Assembly: GCF_001870735.1 (NCBI RefSeq) | Contig: NZ_MORL01000001.1 | Location: 558,001-622,000 of the forward strand | Reading direction: 5' to 3' | Length of the DNA: 64,000 nucleotides | Source of the DNA: Arsenicibacter rosenii | GTDB taxonomy: Bacteria > Bacteroidota > Bacteroidia > Cytophagales > Spirosomataceae | In this document: positions 18,396 through 26,165 of the stretch, in pieces | Numbering within the stretch: position 1 is the first letter of the stretch | How the letters are laid out: every line of letters starts with the position of its first letter | Translations under genes and position numbers: made by a program | The notes under the pieces: model-generated | Databases searched by the model: none | Seen by the model: the letters and a program-made list of their open reading frames with translations, nothing else | Told to the model about the DNA's origin: nothing

Positions 18396-18845
18396 TCACT
18401 CTTTAATACGCGGGTCAAAGATAAAGGGTTCGGTCCGGATGAGCCGAATTTTTGAAAAATCCGGGTGTATGGGATTGAGCAGGTAATTCCATTCCTGAGT
18501 GACGATGGCAGAGGGCACGCGCAGCACCGCTGTTTGGCCGCCGAGAAGCCAGTTTTCGCCGGTCAGCTGGGTTTGCGCGTAATTCGTGAAGGCAAACCAG
18601 TCGGGCGGCAGGCTGTCGGGGGCAATGGTTTGGATACGGACGCTGTCGGGTATCCGGATGACCATGACCCAGAAACTGTCCTGCAGGCCCTCGCCGGAGC
18701 GGTGAACCACGTTTTCGAGGCAGGCGAGCGCCCGTGTGGCGGCCGTGTAGATCACAAACCGGCCGCGCGCATTCCAGCGGGCAGCGCCACCCGACGCAAC
18801 GAGCCGGTCGGCATATTGCGTTTTCGTAATACGGAAGATCTCCAT
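18396..18845 (-). CDS. RES domain toxin
   Basis: 149 residues, the normal size. The residues that give the domain its name are present: Arg23 (AARWNARG), Glu44 (ALACLENVVH) and Ser112 (RVPSAIV), with the C-terminal NYLLNPIHPDF block. RES toxins of this family degrade or modify NAD+ and stop growth until the antitoxin neutralises them. The start overlaps the antitoxin stop by one base (TAATG), so the pair is translationally coupled with the antitoxin first, the usual order. Confidence 0.93.
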   Translation of the reverse strand: MEIFRITKTQYADRLVASGGAARWNARGRFVIYTAATRALACLENVVHRSGEGLQDSFWVMVIRIPDSVRIQTIAPDSLPPDWFAFTNYAQTQLTGENWLLGGQTAVLRVPSAIVTQEWNYLLNPIHPDFSKIRLIRTEPFIFDPRIKE

Positions 18846-19228
18846 TATGCCAGATCACCGTATTCGATCCGGATCAGCTCATCCATGATAAGGTCAATGC
18901 CGCCGGATGTGTGTAATAAGTCAAATGGTATCTGATTGCCAAGGCCATAGGCAGGTTTATCCATCCACCGCCGGAACGCATCGACCGAGCTGAATACCTG
19001 CCCGCCCTTCTGAAACAGTGCCGTTATCTTCAGGACTTTTTCGCTGTCCTGCGGATTCAGCTTTTTCTGTTCCCGCTCGTAGCGCTGAAACGTCTTCAGC
19101 GACGTATCGAAAATTTCGGCCAGTTGCTCACGACGATAGCCGGTCAGGTCGGCAATGTCGAAAAACGACCGGGCCGGTACCCCTTTGAGGGCCAATAACA
19201 CAAGCGTTGTACGATCCTGAATTACCAT
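18845..19228 (-). CDS. Xre/MbcA/ParS-type antitoxin (DUF2384) of a RES toxin
   Basis: 127 residues from MVIQDRTTLV. The open frame extends 23 codons upstream, but TATTTTTG (19234-19241, minus strand) fits a -7 element and would start the transcript at about this ATG, so the short start is chosen. The N-terminal half is a Xre-like helical domain (GYRREQLAEIFDTSLKTFQRYERE). The C-terminal half is the toxin-binding part (FSSVDAFRRWMDKPAYGLGNQIPFDLL). Such antitoxins bind and block the RES protein and repress their own operon. Confidence 0.92.
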   Translation of the reverse strand: MVIQDRTTLVLLALKGVPARSFFDIADLTGYRREQLAEIFDTSLKTFQRYEREQKKLNPQDSEKVLKITALFQKGGQVFSSVDAFRRWMDKPAYGLGNQIPFDLLHTSGGIDLIMDELIRIEYGDLA

Positions 19229-19233
19229 GTCAG

Positions 19234-19241
19234 CAAAAATA
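19234..19241 (-). promoter_or_regulatory. -7 element of the toxin-antitoxin operon
   Basis: TATTTTTG on the minus strand, ending 5 bp above the antitoxin ATG. With a usual start distance the message would have almost no leader. No -33 box was recognised. Confidence 0.45.
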
Positions 19242-19369
19242 GGAAATTTGTCCGGATAACAGAGAAAAATGTCTTTTTGTTCACGGCGAAGAACCACGTT
19301 TATTACCGGAAAGCGTGTTAAGATTGTTAACGTCCCGATTTTCGCCCTTTCACTCTCTCACTCTTTCGC

Positions 19370-19377
19370 TATTTTTG
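19370..19377 (+). promoter_or_regulatory. -7 element of the PIG-L deacetylase gene
   Basis: TATTTTTG fits TAnnTTTG. The start point would be near 19384, about 40 nt above the GTG at 19424. The region before it (19345-19370) is a CT-rich simple repeat. Confidence 0.4.
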
Positions 19378-19423
19378 TTGAAAAGCATTAACCGCGTTGT
19401 CGGTCCAACCACTTCGTTACACT

Positions 19424-21937
19424 GTGAGAAAACCCGGATTGTACCTTGCCTGGGCCATGAGCGCCCTGTTGTATCAGCCGTTACAGGCACAAGTGCCCTA
19501 TGGGACGGCCAAAAACCCGTCGTCAGGCGAAATTCTGCTTAACCTCAAAAAACTGAATGTATTGGGGTCTGTCCTGTATGTGGCGGCTCACCCCGACGAT
19601 GAAAATACGCTCCTGCTGGCGTATATGGCTAAGGAGCGCCTCGCCCGTACGGCCTACATGGCCCTGACCCGCGGCGACGGCGGGCAAAACCTGATCGGTA
19701 CCGAACAGGGCGAATACATCGGCGTAATCCGGACGCAGGAGCTGCTGGCCGCCCGCCGCGTCGACGGGCCGGAGCAGTATTTTAGCCGGGCCTATGATTT
19801 CGGCTTTTCGAAATCAACGGATGAAGCGGTAAAGACCTGGGGGCGTGATCAGGTACTGGCCGATGTGGTCTGGCGGATCCGTAAATTCCAGCCCGATGTG
19901 ATCATCACCCGTTTCCCGCCCGACCCGCGTGCCGGCCACGGCCACCACAGCGCGTCGGGTTTTCTGGCCGAAGAAGCGTTTAAAATTGCCGCCGACCCAA
20001 CGAAGTTTCCCGAGCAGCTCCGGTATGTGAAGCCGTGGCAGGCAAAGCGGATTATGTGGAATGTCTTTATTCCCAACGCCTTTGGCAGCAATGCCAAACC
20101 AAACGAAGCGGGTAACCTGATCGGGATTGAAACCGGTGTCTACAACCCGCTGATCGGCCGTTCCTATGGTGAAATTGCGGCCGAGAGCCGTAGTCAGCAT
20201 AAAAGCCAGGGCTTCGGCGTGGCCGCCAGCCGGAATGTGCGGATGGACTACCTGCTGCTGAAAGCCGGTGAACCGGCCGAAAAAGATCCGTTCGACGGGG
20301 TAGACATGTCCTGGAAGCGGGTGGCAAAGAGCGAGCGGGTACAGGAACTGGTCAATCAGGCTATTGCCGGCTTTAAGGCCGGTCAGCCGGCGGCCTCAGT
20401 CCCGGCGCTGGTGCAGGTATACCGCGCCATGAGCCAGCTGGATACCACCAGCCTGCTGGTGAAAACAAAGCGTCAGGAAGTACAGAGCCTGATTCAGCAG
20501 TGTCTGGGCTTGTGGTTCGAAGCCAACCCCGTTGATTATGCCGCGACGGCCGGGGAAACCATCCGCCTGAATACCACGGTGGTTGCCCGAACCGAAACAC
20601 CGGTCCGGTTGCTGAATGTCCGCTTTTCGACCGGTAAGGATACGACGCTGAATCTGACGCTGAAACCGTATGACCAGGTCACGCTGCCGATGATGATGCG
20701 GATTCCGGTCACGCAGAAAATCACTCAGCCGTACTGGCTCGAAAAACCGTTGCAGAAAGGCCTGTTCCAGGTCGACGACCAGCAGCTGATCGGCTTGCCG
20801 GAAAATCCGCCGGCCCTGACCGCCGCGTTTACGTTCGACATCGACGGGGAGCCGTTTACGTTTACCCGTCCGTGGATCTACAAAACAACCGATCCGGTGG
20901 AGGGCGAGATTTACCGTCCGTTTGTGATTCAGCCGGAGGTCATGGCCAACATTGCCGAAAAAGTATATGTCTACAGCGACAACGTCGCCAAACCGGTGGA
21001 GGTTGTCGTAAAAGTCGGCCGGGCCGGTGTGTCGGGTAAACTGGCGCTTTCGGTGCCGTCGGGCTGGAAAGTGCAGCCGGCTGATATTCCGTTTGATCTG
21101 AAAGAAAAAGGGCAGGAGCTGCGGGTGACCTTTACCGTAACGCCCGGCAGCGGGGCAGAGGACGGCAAGCTGAAAGCCGTTGCGACAACGGCAGCCGGGG
21201 CGTTTTCGACCGGCCTTCGCTTAGTAGAATACAAACACATTCCGACCCAGACCGTTTTTCCGGCGGCGGAGGCAAAGCTGGTAAAACTGGATGTAAAGGT
21301 GACGGCGAAGAATATCGGCTACATCATGGGGGCGGGCGATGAGGTAAACATTGCCCTGCGGCAGATGGGCTGCCAGGTTACGATGCTGACGCAGGCCGAC
21401 CTGAACAAGGACCTGAGCCAGTTCGATGCCATCGTGGTTGGTGTCCGGGCGTATAATACCGAAGACTGGCTGAAATACGAGCAGGAAAAGCTGATGGATT
21501 ACGTTAAAAACGGCGGGACGATGGTTGTGCAGTACGTAACGGCGGGTGGTCCGGGCAATACCCTGAAAGTAAAGCAGATGGGCCCGTATCCGTTTAACGT
21601 CGGCCGTGACCGCGTGACCGAAGAAGACGCAAAAATGACGTTCCTGAAACCACAGCATCCGTTGCTGAATACGCCGAATAAAATCACCGAACGCGATTTC
21701 GACGGCTGGATACAGGAACGGGGGATTTATTTCGCCGTGGATGTGGACAAAAACTATGAGCCCATTTTTGCGGCCAACGATACCGGCGAAGCCCCGAAAG
21801 ACGGCAGTCTGATTTACGCAAAATACGGTAAAGGCCACTTCATGTATACCGGTCTGGTGTTCTTCCGTGAATTACCGGCCGGCGTTGAAGGCGCCTACCG
21901 GCTGTTTGCCAACATGATTTCCATCGGCAAACAGTAA
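19424..21937 (+). CDS. secreted PIG-L (LmbE-like) family deacetylase with long C-terminal extension
   Basis: 837 residues. I place the start at GTG 19424, because it gives a clean signal peptide (MRKPGLYLAWAMSALLYQPLQAQ); the frame runs 9 codons further to a TTG. The PIG-L domain covers about 48-290. The zinc motif AHPDDE (55-60) and the distal His cluster GHGHHSASG (about 179) are complete. Enzymes of this family remove N-acetyl groups from GlcNAc-type sugars. The C-terminal 550 residues hold Ig-like beta segments and a class-I-glutamine-amidotransferase-like block (FDAIVVGVRAYN, YVKNGGTMVVQY, GHFMYTGLVFFRELPAGVEG). The whole architecture occurs in Bacteroidota; the substrate is unknown. It is followed by a repeat and a strong terminator. 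Confidence 0.93.
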   Translation: MRKPGLYLAWAMSALLYQPLQAQVPYGTAKNPSSGEILLNLKKLNVLGSVLYVAAHPDDENTLLLAYMAKERLARTAYMALTRGDGGQNLIGTEQGEYIGVIRTQELLAARRVDGPEQYFSRAYDFGFSKSTDEAVKTWGRDQVLADVVWRIRKFQPDVIITRFPPDPRAGHGHHSASGFLAEEAFKIAADPTKFPEQLRYVKPWQAKRIMWNVFIPNAFGSNAKPNEAGNLIGIETGVYNPLIGRSYGEIAAESRSQHKSQGFGVAASRNVRMDYLLLKAGEPAEKDPFDGVDMSWKRVAKSERVQELVNQAIAGFKAGQPAASVPALVQVYRAMSQLDTTSLLVKTKRQEVQSLIQQCLGLWFEANPVDYAATAGETIRLNTTVVARTETPVRLLNVRFSTGKDTTLNLTLKPYDQVTLPMMMRIPVTQKITQPYWLEKPLQKGLFQVDDQQLIGLPENPPALTAAFTFDIDGEPFTFTRPWIYKTTDPVEGEIYRPFVIQPEVMANIAEKVYVYSDNVAKPVEVVVKVGRAGVSGKLALSVPSGWKVQPADIPFDLKEKGQELRVTFTVTPGSGAEDGKLKAVATTAAGAFSTGLRLVEYKHIPTQTVFPAAEAKLVKLDVKVTAKNIGYIMGAGDEVNIALRQMGCQVTMLTQADLNKDLSQFDAIVVGVRAYNTEDWLKYEQEKLMDYVKNGGTMVVQYVTAGGPGNTLKVKQMGPYPFNVGRDRVTEEDAKMTFLKPQHPLLNTPNKITERDFDGWIQERGIYFAVDVDKNYEPIFAANDTGEAPKDGSLIYAKYGKGHFMYTGLVFFRELPAGVEGAYRLFANMISIGKQ

Positions 21938-21959
21938 GGGCGACCCCATGTGGTCGCCC
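21938..21959. repeat. dispersed 22-nt hairpin repeat, copy A
   Basis: Arms GGGCGACC and GGTCGCCC surround CCATGT, one base different from the other copies. It abuts the stop codon of the PIG-L gene. Confidence 0.85.
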
Positions 21960-21977
21960 AATCCGCGAAATCACATC

Positions 21978-22031
21978 AGTGGTGGCACGACTCTAACAGG
22001 TTCGCCTGCCGGTCGTGCCACCACTTTTTTT
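21978..22031 (+). terminator. intrinsic terminator of the PIG-L gene
   Basis: A 14-bp perfect stem (21978-21991 with 22012-22025, AGTGGTGGCACGAC) with a 20-nt loop is followed by seven T. Confidence 0.9.
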
Positions 22032-22042
22032 GCCCTAACCCC

Positions 22043-22097
22043 TTGCGAATACAAAAATATCCTGTACTATTGTAGTGTACTATTTAACTAATACACT
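22043..22097 (+). promoter_or_regulatory. promoter and YtrA-like operator of the ABC exporter operon
   Basis: TTG (22043-22045), 19 nt, then TACTATTG (22065-22072) is a near match to the Bacteroidota promoter. Directly below it, AGTGTA (22074-22079) and TACACT (22092-22097) form an inverted repeat with a 12-nt spacer. This resembles the AGTGTA/TACACT operators described for the YtrA subfamily of GntR repressors. The site overlaps the expected start point, as a repressor site should. Confidence 0.65.
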
Positions 22098-22110
22098 AAA
22101 ACGGTACAAC

Positions 22111-22983
22111 ATGATCCAGATCACCAATCTACACTTTGCGTACGGGAAGCGGCGGGTGCTGTACGACGGACTGACCCTGCGCTTATCGCCCGGTTCGATT
22201 TACGGGCTGTTAGGGCCGAACGGCGCCGGTAAATCCACTCTTTTCCGCCTGATGGCGGGGCTTTTGTTTCCCAAACAGGGAGCGATTCAGGTGGCGGGAC
22301 ACGACCCTGCCAAACGACGGCCGGCCTTTTTGCAGGATATCTTTCTGCTACCCGAAGAGGTCTACACCCCGGCCATGCGGATCCGGGAATACGTGACGCT
22401 GAATGCACCGTTCTACCCGCGGTTTGATTACCGGCAGTTTGCGGGTTATCTGGCGGAATTCGGGCTGACGGAAGACGAACGCCTGAACGAGATTTCGTAC
22501 GGACAAAAGAAAAAGGTCCTGATCGGGTTTGGCCTGGCGACGAATACGGCGGTGCTGCTGATGGATGAACCCACCAACGGGCTGGATATTCCGTCGAAAG
22601 CGCAGTTTCGCCGGTTAGTAGCCGGAGCCGCAGATGAAAACCGGATTGTGGTGATTTCCACCCATCAGGTCCGCGACCTGGAGACACTGATTGATCCGGT
22701 GATTATCCTGACGGAAGGGCATCAGGTCATTCAGGCTCCGATGGAGGTGATCAGTGAACGGCTCTGGTTTGGCCTCGTGCCGCGGCTGGAAGACGTTCAG
22801 GGAACCATTTTTTACTCCGAGCGGGCCATCGGCGGCTATGCGGTTGTGGCCCGGCCGGATGCAGTGCGGCTGCGCCAAGCCATGAGCCGGGTCGATCTGG
22901 AGTGGTTATTCAATGCCGTACAAGCCCATCCTGACTATATGCACACCCTTTTTTCTGACACCAAAACCCTCACACACGCATGA
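22111..22983 (+). CDS. ABC transporter ATP-binding protein, operon with GntR regulator
   Basis: 290 residues from the ATG at 22111 (the frame extends 12 codons upstream, but that would overlap the operator). Walker A GPNGAGKST (about 38-46), signature ISYGQKKKV, and Walker B VLLMDEPTNGLD with a following His switch (VVISTHQVRD) are all present, so it is a working ATPase. It resembles the YtrB/CcmA group that drives ABC-2-type exporters. Its stop overlaps the permease start (ATGA), so the two are coupled. Confidence 0.94.
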   Translation: MIQITNLHFAYGKRRVLYDGLTLRLSPGSIYGLLGPNGAGKSTLFRLMAGLLFPKQGAIQVAGHDPAKRRPAFLQDIFLLPEEVYTPAMRIREYVTLNAPFYPRFDYRQFAGYLAEFGLTEDERLNEISYGQKKKVLIGFGLATNTAVLLMDEPTNGLDIPSKAQFRRLVAGAADENRIVVISTHQVRDLETLIDPVIILTEGHQVIQAPMEVISERLWFGLVPRLEDVQGTIFYSERAIGGYAVVARPDAVRLRQAMSRVDLEWLFNAVQAHPDYMHTLFSDTKTLTHA

Positions 22984-23801
22984 ACCAGTTCTTTTCATTG
23001 TCGCGCTTCCGGCTCCTGCTGATCAAGAATGTCAGGGAGCAAAAATCGGCCCTGATCGGGGCTGCTCTGGTAACTACGTTGATACAGGCGGGGTTTGGGC
23101 TTACCATTGTCTACAGCGGAATGCCCGGGAATATGGATTCAGTAAGGGCCAATCTATTCGCGGTCATGGGGCTGTTGCTGTGGGGTGTTTTTACCTGGCA
23201 GATTACCAGCGAACTCAATGAACGGGACAAAGGGATGATGACCTGGCTGATGCCTGCCTCTGTTTTTGAAAAGGTGCTGTCGCTCTGGGTGATTACAGGA
23301 ATAGGCTTTGCCCTGTGGTATACCTTAAGCTTTATGCTGATTGACAGCCTGGGTACCTATTATGTAAATCATAAAACATGGTCGCCGGAAGACATGCGCC
23401 TTATGAAAGAATTCGGGGAAACGCTTCCTGTCAGAACGTTTGCCTTAGGGGATATTCATAAAGCCGCTTTAGTCGGGTTTTTAGCTATAATCAATCCATT
23501 GGCTATGTTCGCAACGCTTTTTTTCCGGCGATACAGTCTGGTATTCGGGGTTTTGCTGGTAGTCGGGGTGATGGTTGAAGTCGTTTGGCTGAATGGTCAG
23601 ATCTTTCATTGGCTAACCGGATACCATGTTAATTCCCCTTTTGAATCAGTAATAAAAGTGTACAAAAGAGACGTAAGCGGAAGCCGTGATTTAGTCGTAC
23701 CGGCAGGGTTGAGTAATACCATCCGGGGGATTATCGGCGTGCTTTCCGTAGGGTTGCTGTACGCGGCGGCCTATTTCAGGTTTAAAGAAAGGGAGGTATA
23801 A
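22980..23801 (+). CDS. ABC transporter permease-like membrane protein
   Basis: 273 residues with about six hydrophobic segments (for example LIGAALVTTLIQAGFGLTIVY, FAVMGLLLWGVFTWQI, VIALWYTLSFMLI-like, SLVFGVLLVVGVMVEVVW, IIGVLSVGLLYAAAYF). No strong family signature is visible, but its place after the ATPase with a 4-base overlap makes it the membrane half of the transporter. The substrate is unknown. YtrA-type systems in Firmicutes respond to envelope-active compounds; whether this holds here is inference. Confidence 0.87.
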   Translation: MNQFFSLSRFRLLLIKNVREQKSALIGAALVTTLIQAGFGLTIVYSGMPGNMDSVRANLFAVMGLLLWGVFTWQITSELNERDKGMMTWLMPASVFEKVLSLWVITGIGFALWYTLSFMLIDSLGTYYVNHKTWSPEDMRLMKEFGETLPVRTFALGDIHKAALVGFLAIINPLAMFATLFFRRYSLVFGVLLVVGVMVEVVWLNGQIFHWLTGYHVNSPFESVIKVYKRDVSGSRDLVVPAGLSNTIRGIIGVLSVGLLYAAAYFRFKEREV

Positions 23802-23803
23802 GT

Positions 23804-24205
23804 ATGGAGTTCAGAGATAAGCAGGCGATCTATTTACAGATTGCCGAATACATCAGCGAGCAGATTCTGCTAAACCGGTGGCCGGCCGGTGAGCGTTTAC
23901 CATCCGTCCGTGACCTGGCCGCCGAACTGGCCGTTAATCCCAATACCATCATGCGAACCATTGACTTCCTGAACCAGAAAGAAATCATTACCAATAAACG
24001 CGGCATCGGAAATTTCATCACCGACGACGCCGAAAGCCGGATTAAGGCCTTCCGCCGTGATCAGTTCATGGAGGCCGAACTGCCCCAGCTGTTCAGAAAC
24101 ATGTACCTGCTGGGTATTGATCTGCAGGAAATCGGGAAACGATATACTGCTTTTGTTGAATCGAACTTTAACCACGCCAACCACGAAAAAAATGAAAACC
24201 AGTAG
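23804..24205 (+). CDS. GntR family transcriptional regulator, YtrA subfamily
   Basis: 133 residues. A winged helix-turn-helix covers 1-75 (KQAIYLQIAEYISEQILLNRWPAGERLPSVRDLAAELAVNPNTIMRTIDFL). It is followed only by a short helical tail (DQFMEAELPQLFRNMYLLGI) and has no effector-binding FCD, HutC or MocR domain; this defines the YtrA subfamily. It starts 3 bp after the permease stop and overlaps the next gene by 14 bp. The inverted repeat at 22074-22097 is its probable binding site, so it most likely represses its own operon. Confidence 0.94.
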   Translation: MEFRDKQAIYLQIAEYISEQILLNRWPAGERLPSVRDLAAELAVNPNTIMRTIDFLNQKEIITNKRGIGNFITDDAESRIKAFRRDQFMEAELPQLFRNMYLLGIDLQEIGKRYTAFVESNFNHANHEKNENQ

Positions 24206-24881
24206 TCTGCTGTTTCTGTCTGCCCTTGTCGTGATCGTGGCGGGCATGACGTCGTTTAACCTGTTGTTCAAACGGGAGGCCGAAAAAATTGATTGGTCGA
24301 ACCCCTATCAGTTCTACAAACCGGTATCCGTACAAACCGTCCGGGCGGTTGTGGTCACCGGCTCGCCGTACATGGAGGTATTCATTCAGCACAGTAAACA
24401 AACGGAAGCGCTGGTATATCCGGAGGATACAGCACGGATTACTTGCCGCCAGGTCGCCGATACGTTGTTTATCAACATCGCTCCTGACCGGTATTCCGTT
24501 CGCCCAAAGGATATTACGGCCCGGTCGCTTCCGGTACGGGTTCTCGTCCGGACGCCGGAAATCAGGCTGGTTAAAGGCGACCGTGCACACATTTTTGTCC
24601 AGGATTTTACCCTTGATTCGCTGACGGTCGATGCGTCGTTTACGCGGATGAGCCTTGACCACACCGATGTGAAGCAGTTGCTGACCGTTGATTTGCGGAA
24701 GGAAAGCTTTATGCAGTTCGGGGGCGGGCAATACGGGACGCTGAAGCTCAGCGTGCATGACGCCAGCGGCTTTGATTTACAGCGTGCGGACATAACCCGT
24801 TTTGAGCCTGCCATTTCGGATAAAACTGAAGTCCGGCTACAGGGCAACACCCTGAAATGGCTTAACTGGAAACGCCTCTAA
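24192..24881 (+). CDS. membrane-anchored or exported protein of unknown function, last gene of the GntR-ABC operon
   Basis: 229 residues. The start at 24192 (MKTSSLLFLSALVV) gives a signal-anchor helix and overlaps the gntR stop by 14 bp. The mature part is mostly beta strands with regularly spaced T/V/D residues (VRAVVVTGSPYMEVFIQHSK, RLVKGDRAHIFVQDFTLDSLTVDASF, LSVHDASGFDLQRADITRFEP). This resembles the right-handed beta-helix or DUF4097-type adhesin-like proteins often found in regulator-linked Bacteroidota operons. Function is not recognised. Co-translation with the repressor suggests it takes part in the same stress response. Confidence 0.82.
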   Translation: MKTSSLLFLSALVVIVAGMTSFNLLFKREAEKIDWSNPYQFYKPVSVQTVRAVVVTGSPYMEVFIQHSKQTEALVYPEDTARITCRQVADTLFINIAPDRYSVRPKDITARSLPVRVLVRTPEIRLVKGDRAHIFVQDFTLDSLTVDASFTRMSLDHTDVKQLLTVDLRKESFMQFGGGQYGTLKLSVHDASGFDLQRADITRFEPAISDKTEVRLQGNTLKWLNWKRL

Positions 24882-24914
24882 GGGCTATGCTGCCTCCTTG
24901 CTATGATGGCGTAC

Positions 24915-24967
24915 GGGCGACCCCACGTGGTCGCCCTTTTTGCAGGATTATTGGCACGTGGTCGCCC
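24915..24967. repeat. dispersed 22-nt hairpin repeat, copy B, plus a half copy; likely terminator
   Basis: 24915-24936 is a full copy (arms GGGCGACC and GGTCGCCC around CCACGT) followed by TTTTT. 24955-24967 is a half copy (CACGTGGTCGCCC), also followed by TTTTT. It lies between two converging genes and could stop transcripts from the plus strand. Confidence 0.8.
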
Positions 24968-24976
24968 TTTTTGCCC

Positions 24977-26011
24977 TTATAACAGGACAATATCACTGGC
25001 GTTTGCTACTTCGACATTCGGTTGCTGCAGCTGACCGCCCAGCTCCGCCGACGAAATACGGGCCTTGGCAACCGCCACCGACTGATCTGTCTCATCGACA
25101 ATTTCGACTACCTCGCCGGCCTCAAAATCGCTTAATACCTCCCGGACACCCACCGCCAGCAGGCTGCTCCGCCGCAGCAGGGCCTTAACCGCGCCCGCAT
25201 CCACGCGCAGCTGTCCGGCGGCTAAACTGCCGCTGCCCAGCCACCGGTTGCGGGCCGAGAGCGATACCGGCTGCGGATCAAACCGGGTGCCGGTTTCATC
25301 CTGCAAGGCGCGCAGAATCCCGTCCGGATGGTTGATGCCGAAGATAACCACTTTAATACCCATGCGGGTCGCCAGCTTGGCAAAGGTCAGTTTCGACGAC
25401 ATCCCGCCGAGTCCCTGTGCCGACTTATCTGTCCGGACCACCCCGAACACGTCTTCCGTCAGGCTGGGAACATGGCGGATAATCTGCCCTTCGTGGTCGA
25501 GCAGTCCGCCCACCGACGTACAGAGCAGCATGGCTTCGGCCCCAAACCCGACGGCCATCAGCGTGGCCAGTTCGTCGTTATCGGAAAACTTCAGCTCGCG
25601 GTTACTGACCACGTCGTTTTCGTTGGCAATCGGAATAATATCATTTTCCCAGAGCTCTTCGTAGGTCTGTTTGAGTTGCAGGAACTGATCGCGGTTGGCA
25701 AAGTGATGGCGCTCACACAGGCTTTGGGCAATAGATACCCCATAGACCGCAAAGAAGCGGCTGTAAATATTCAGGAGCAGCAGATTGCCGACCGCTGCGG
25801 CGGCCTTGCGCTGGATAATATCGCCCCGGAAGTCGCGGATAGAAGCCTTCCCGGCACCCACCGCCCCCGACGAAACCAGCACAATCCGGTACTGCCGGTG
25901 GAGGATGGCAATCTGACGGGCAATGTCAACAAGAACCGGCTCGTTGGGTTCACCATTCGGTTTGGTGATCGAAGCCGTACCAAATTTAAGTACTAAAACG
26001 GGCTTAGCCAT
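24977..26011 (-). CDS. proB: glutamate 5-kinase
   Basis: 344 residues. The kinase domain (1-255, amino-acid-kinase fold) has LVLKFGTASIT, the ATP/phosphate loop VLVSSGAVGAGK, and the substrate segment IIPIANENDVVSNRELKFSDNDELA. A PUA-like domain follows (about 265-340, SLAAGQLRVDAGAVKALLRRSSLLAVGV). It phosphorylates glutamate, the first and feedback-controlled step of proline synthesis. proA is not adjacent. A -7 element ends 4 bp above the ATG, which would give a leaderless message. Confidence 0.95.
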   Translation of the reverse strand: MAKPVLVLKFGTASITKPNGEPNEPVLVDIARQIAILHRQYRIVLVSSGAVGAGKASIRDFRGDIIQRKAAAAVGNLLLLNIYSRFFAVYGVSIAQSLCERHHFANRDQFLQLKQTYEELWENDIIPIANENDVVSNRELKFSDNDELATLMAVGFGAEAMLLCTSVGGLLDHEGQIIRHVPSLTEDVFGVVRTDKSAQGLGGMSSKLTFAKLATRMGIKVVIFGINHPDGILRALQDETGTRFDPQPVSLSARNRWLGSGSLAAGQLRVDAGAVKALLRRSSLLAVGVREVLSDFEAGEVVEIVDETDQSVAVAKARISSAELGGQLQQPNVEVANASDIVLL

Positions 26012-26015
26012 GCGG

Positions 26016-26023
26016 CAAATATA
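26016..26023 (-). promoter_or_regulatory. -7 element of proB
   Basis: TATATTTG on the minus strand, directly above the proB ATG (26011). The start point would fall on or beside the start codon. Confidence 0.45.
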
Positions 26024-26101
26024 CCGGATGTTTTCCGATGAATACCTGCCAAAACCGGATTTTAGGGCTACTTAACAGTGTTAGATAATGTAATACCGGC
26101 C

Positions 26102-26144
26102 AAAAAAAGGCCGTTTGCCCGGCAACACCAGACAAACGGCCTTT
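26102..26144 (-). terminator. intrinsic terminator of the GltB-like gene
   Basis: A 12-bp stem (26106-26117 with 26133-26144) with a 15-nt loop is followed on the minus strand by a T run (A at 26102-26108 on the plus strand). Confidence 0.85.
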
Positions 26145-26165
26145 GCGTATTAATCACATGCGGGC

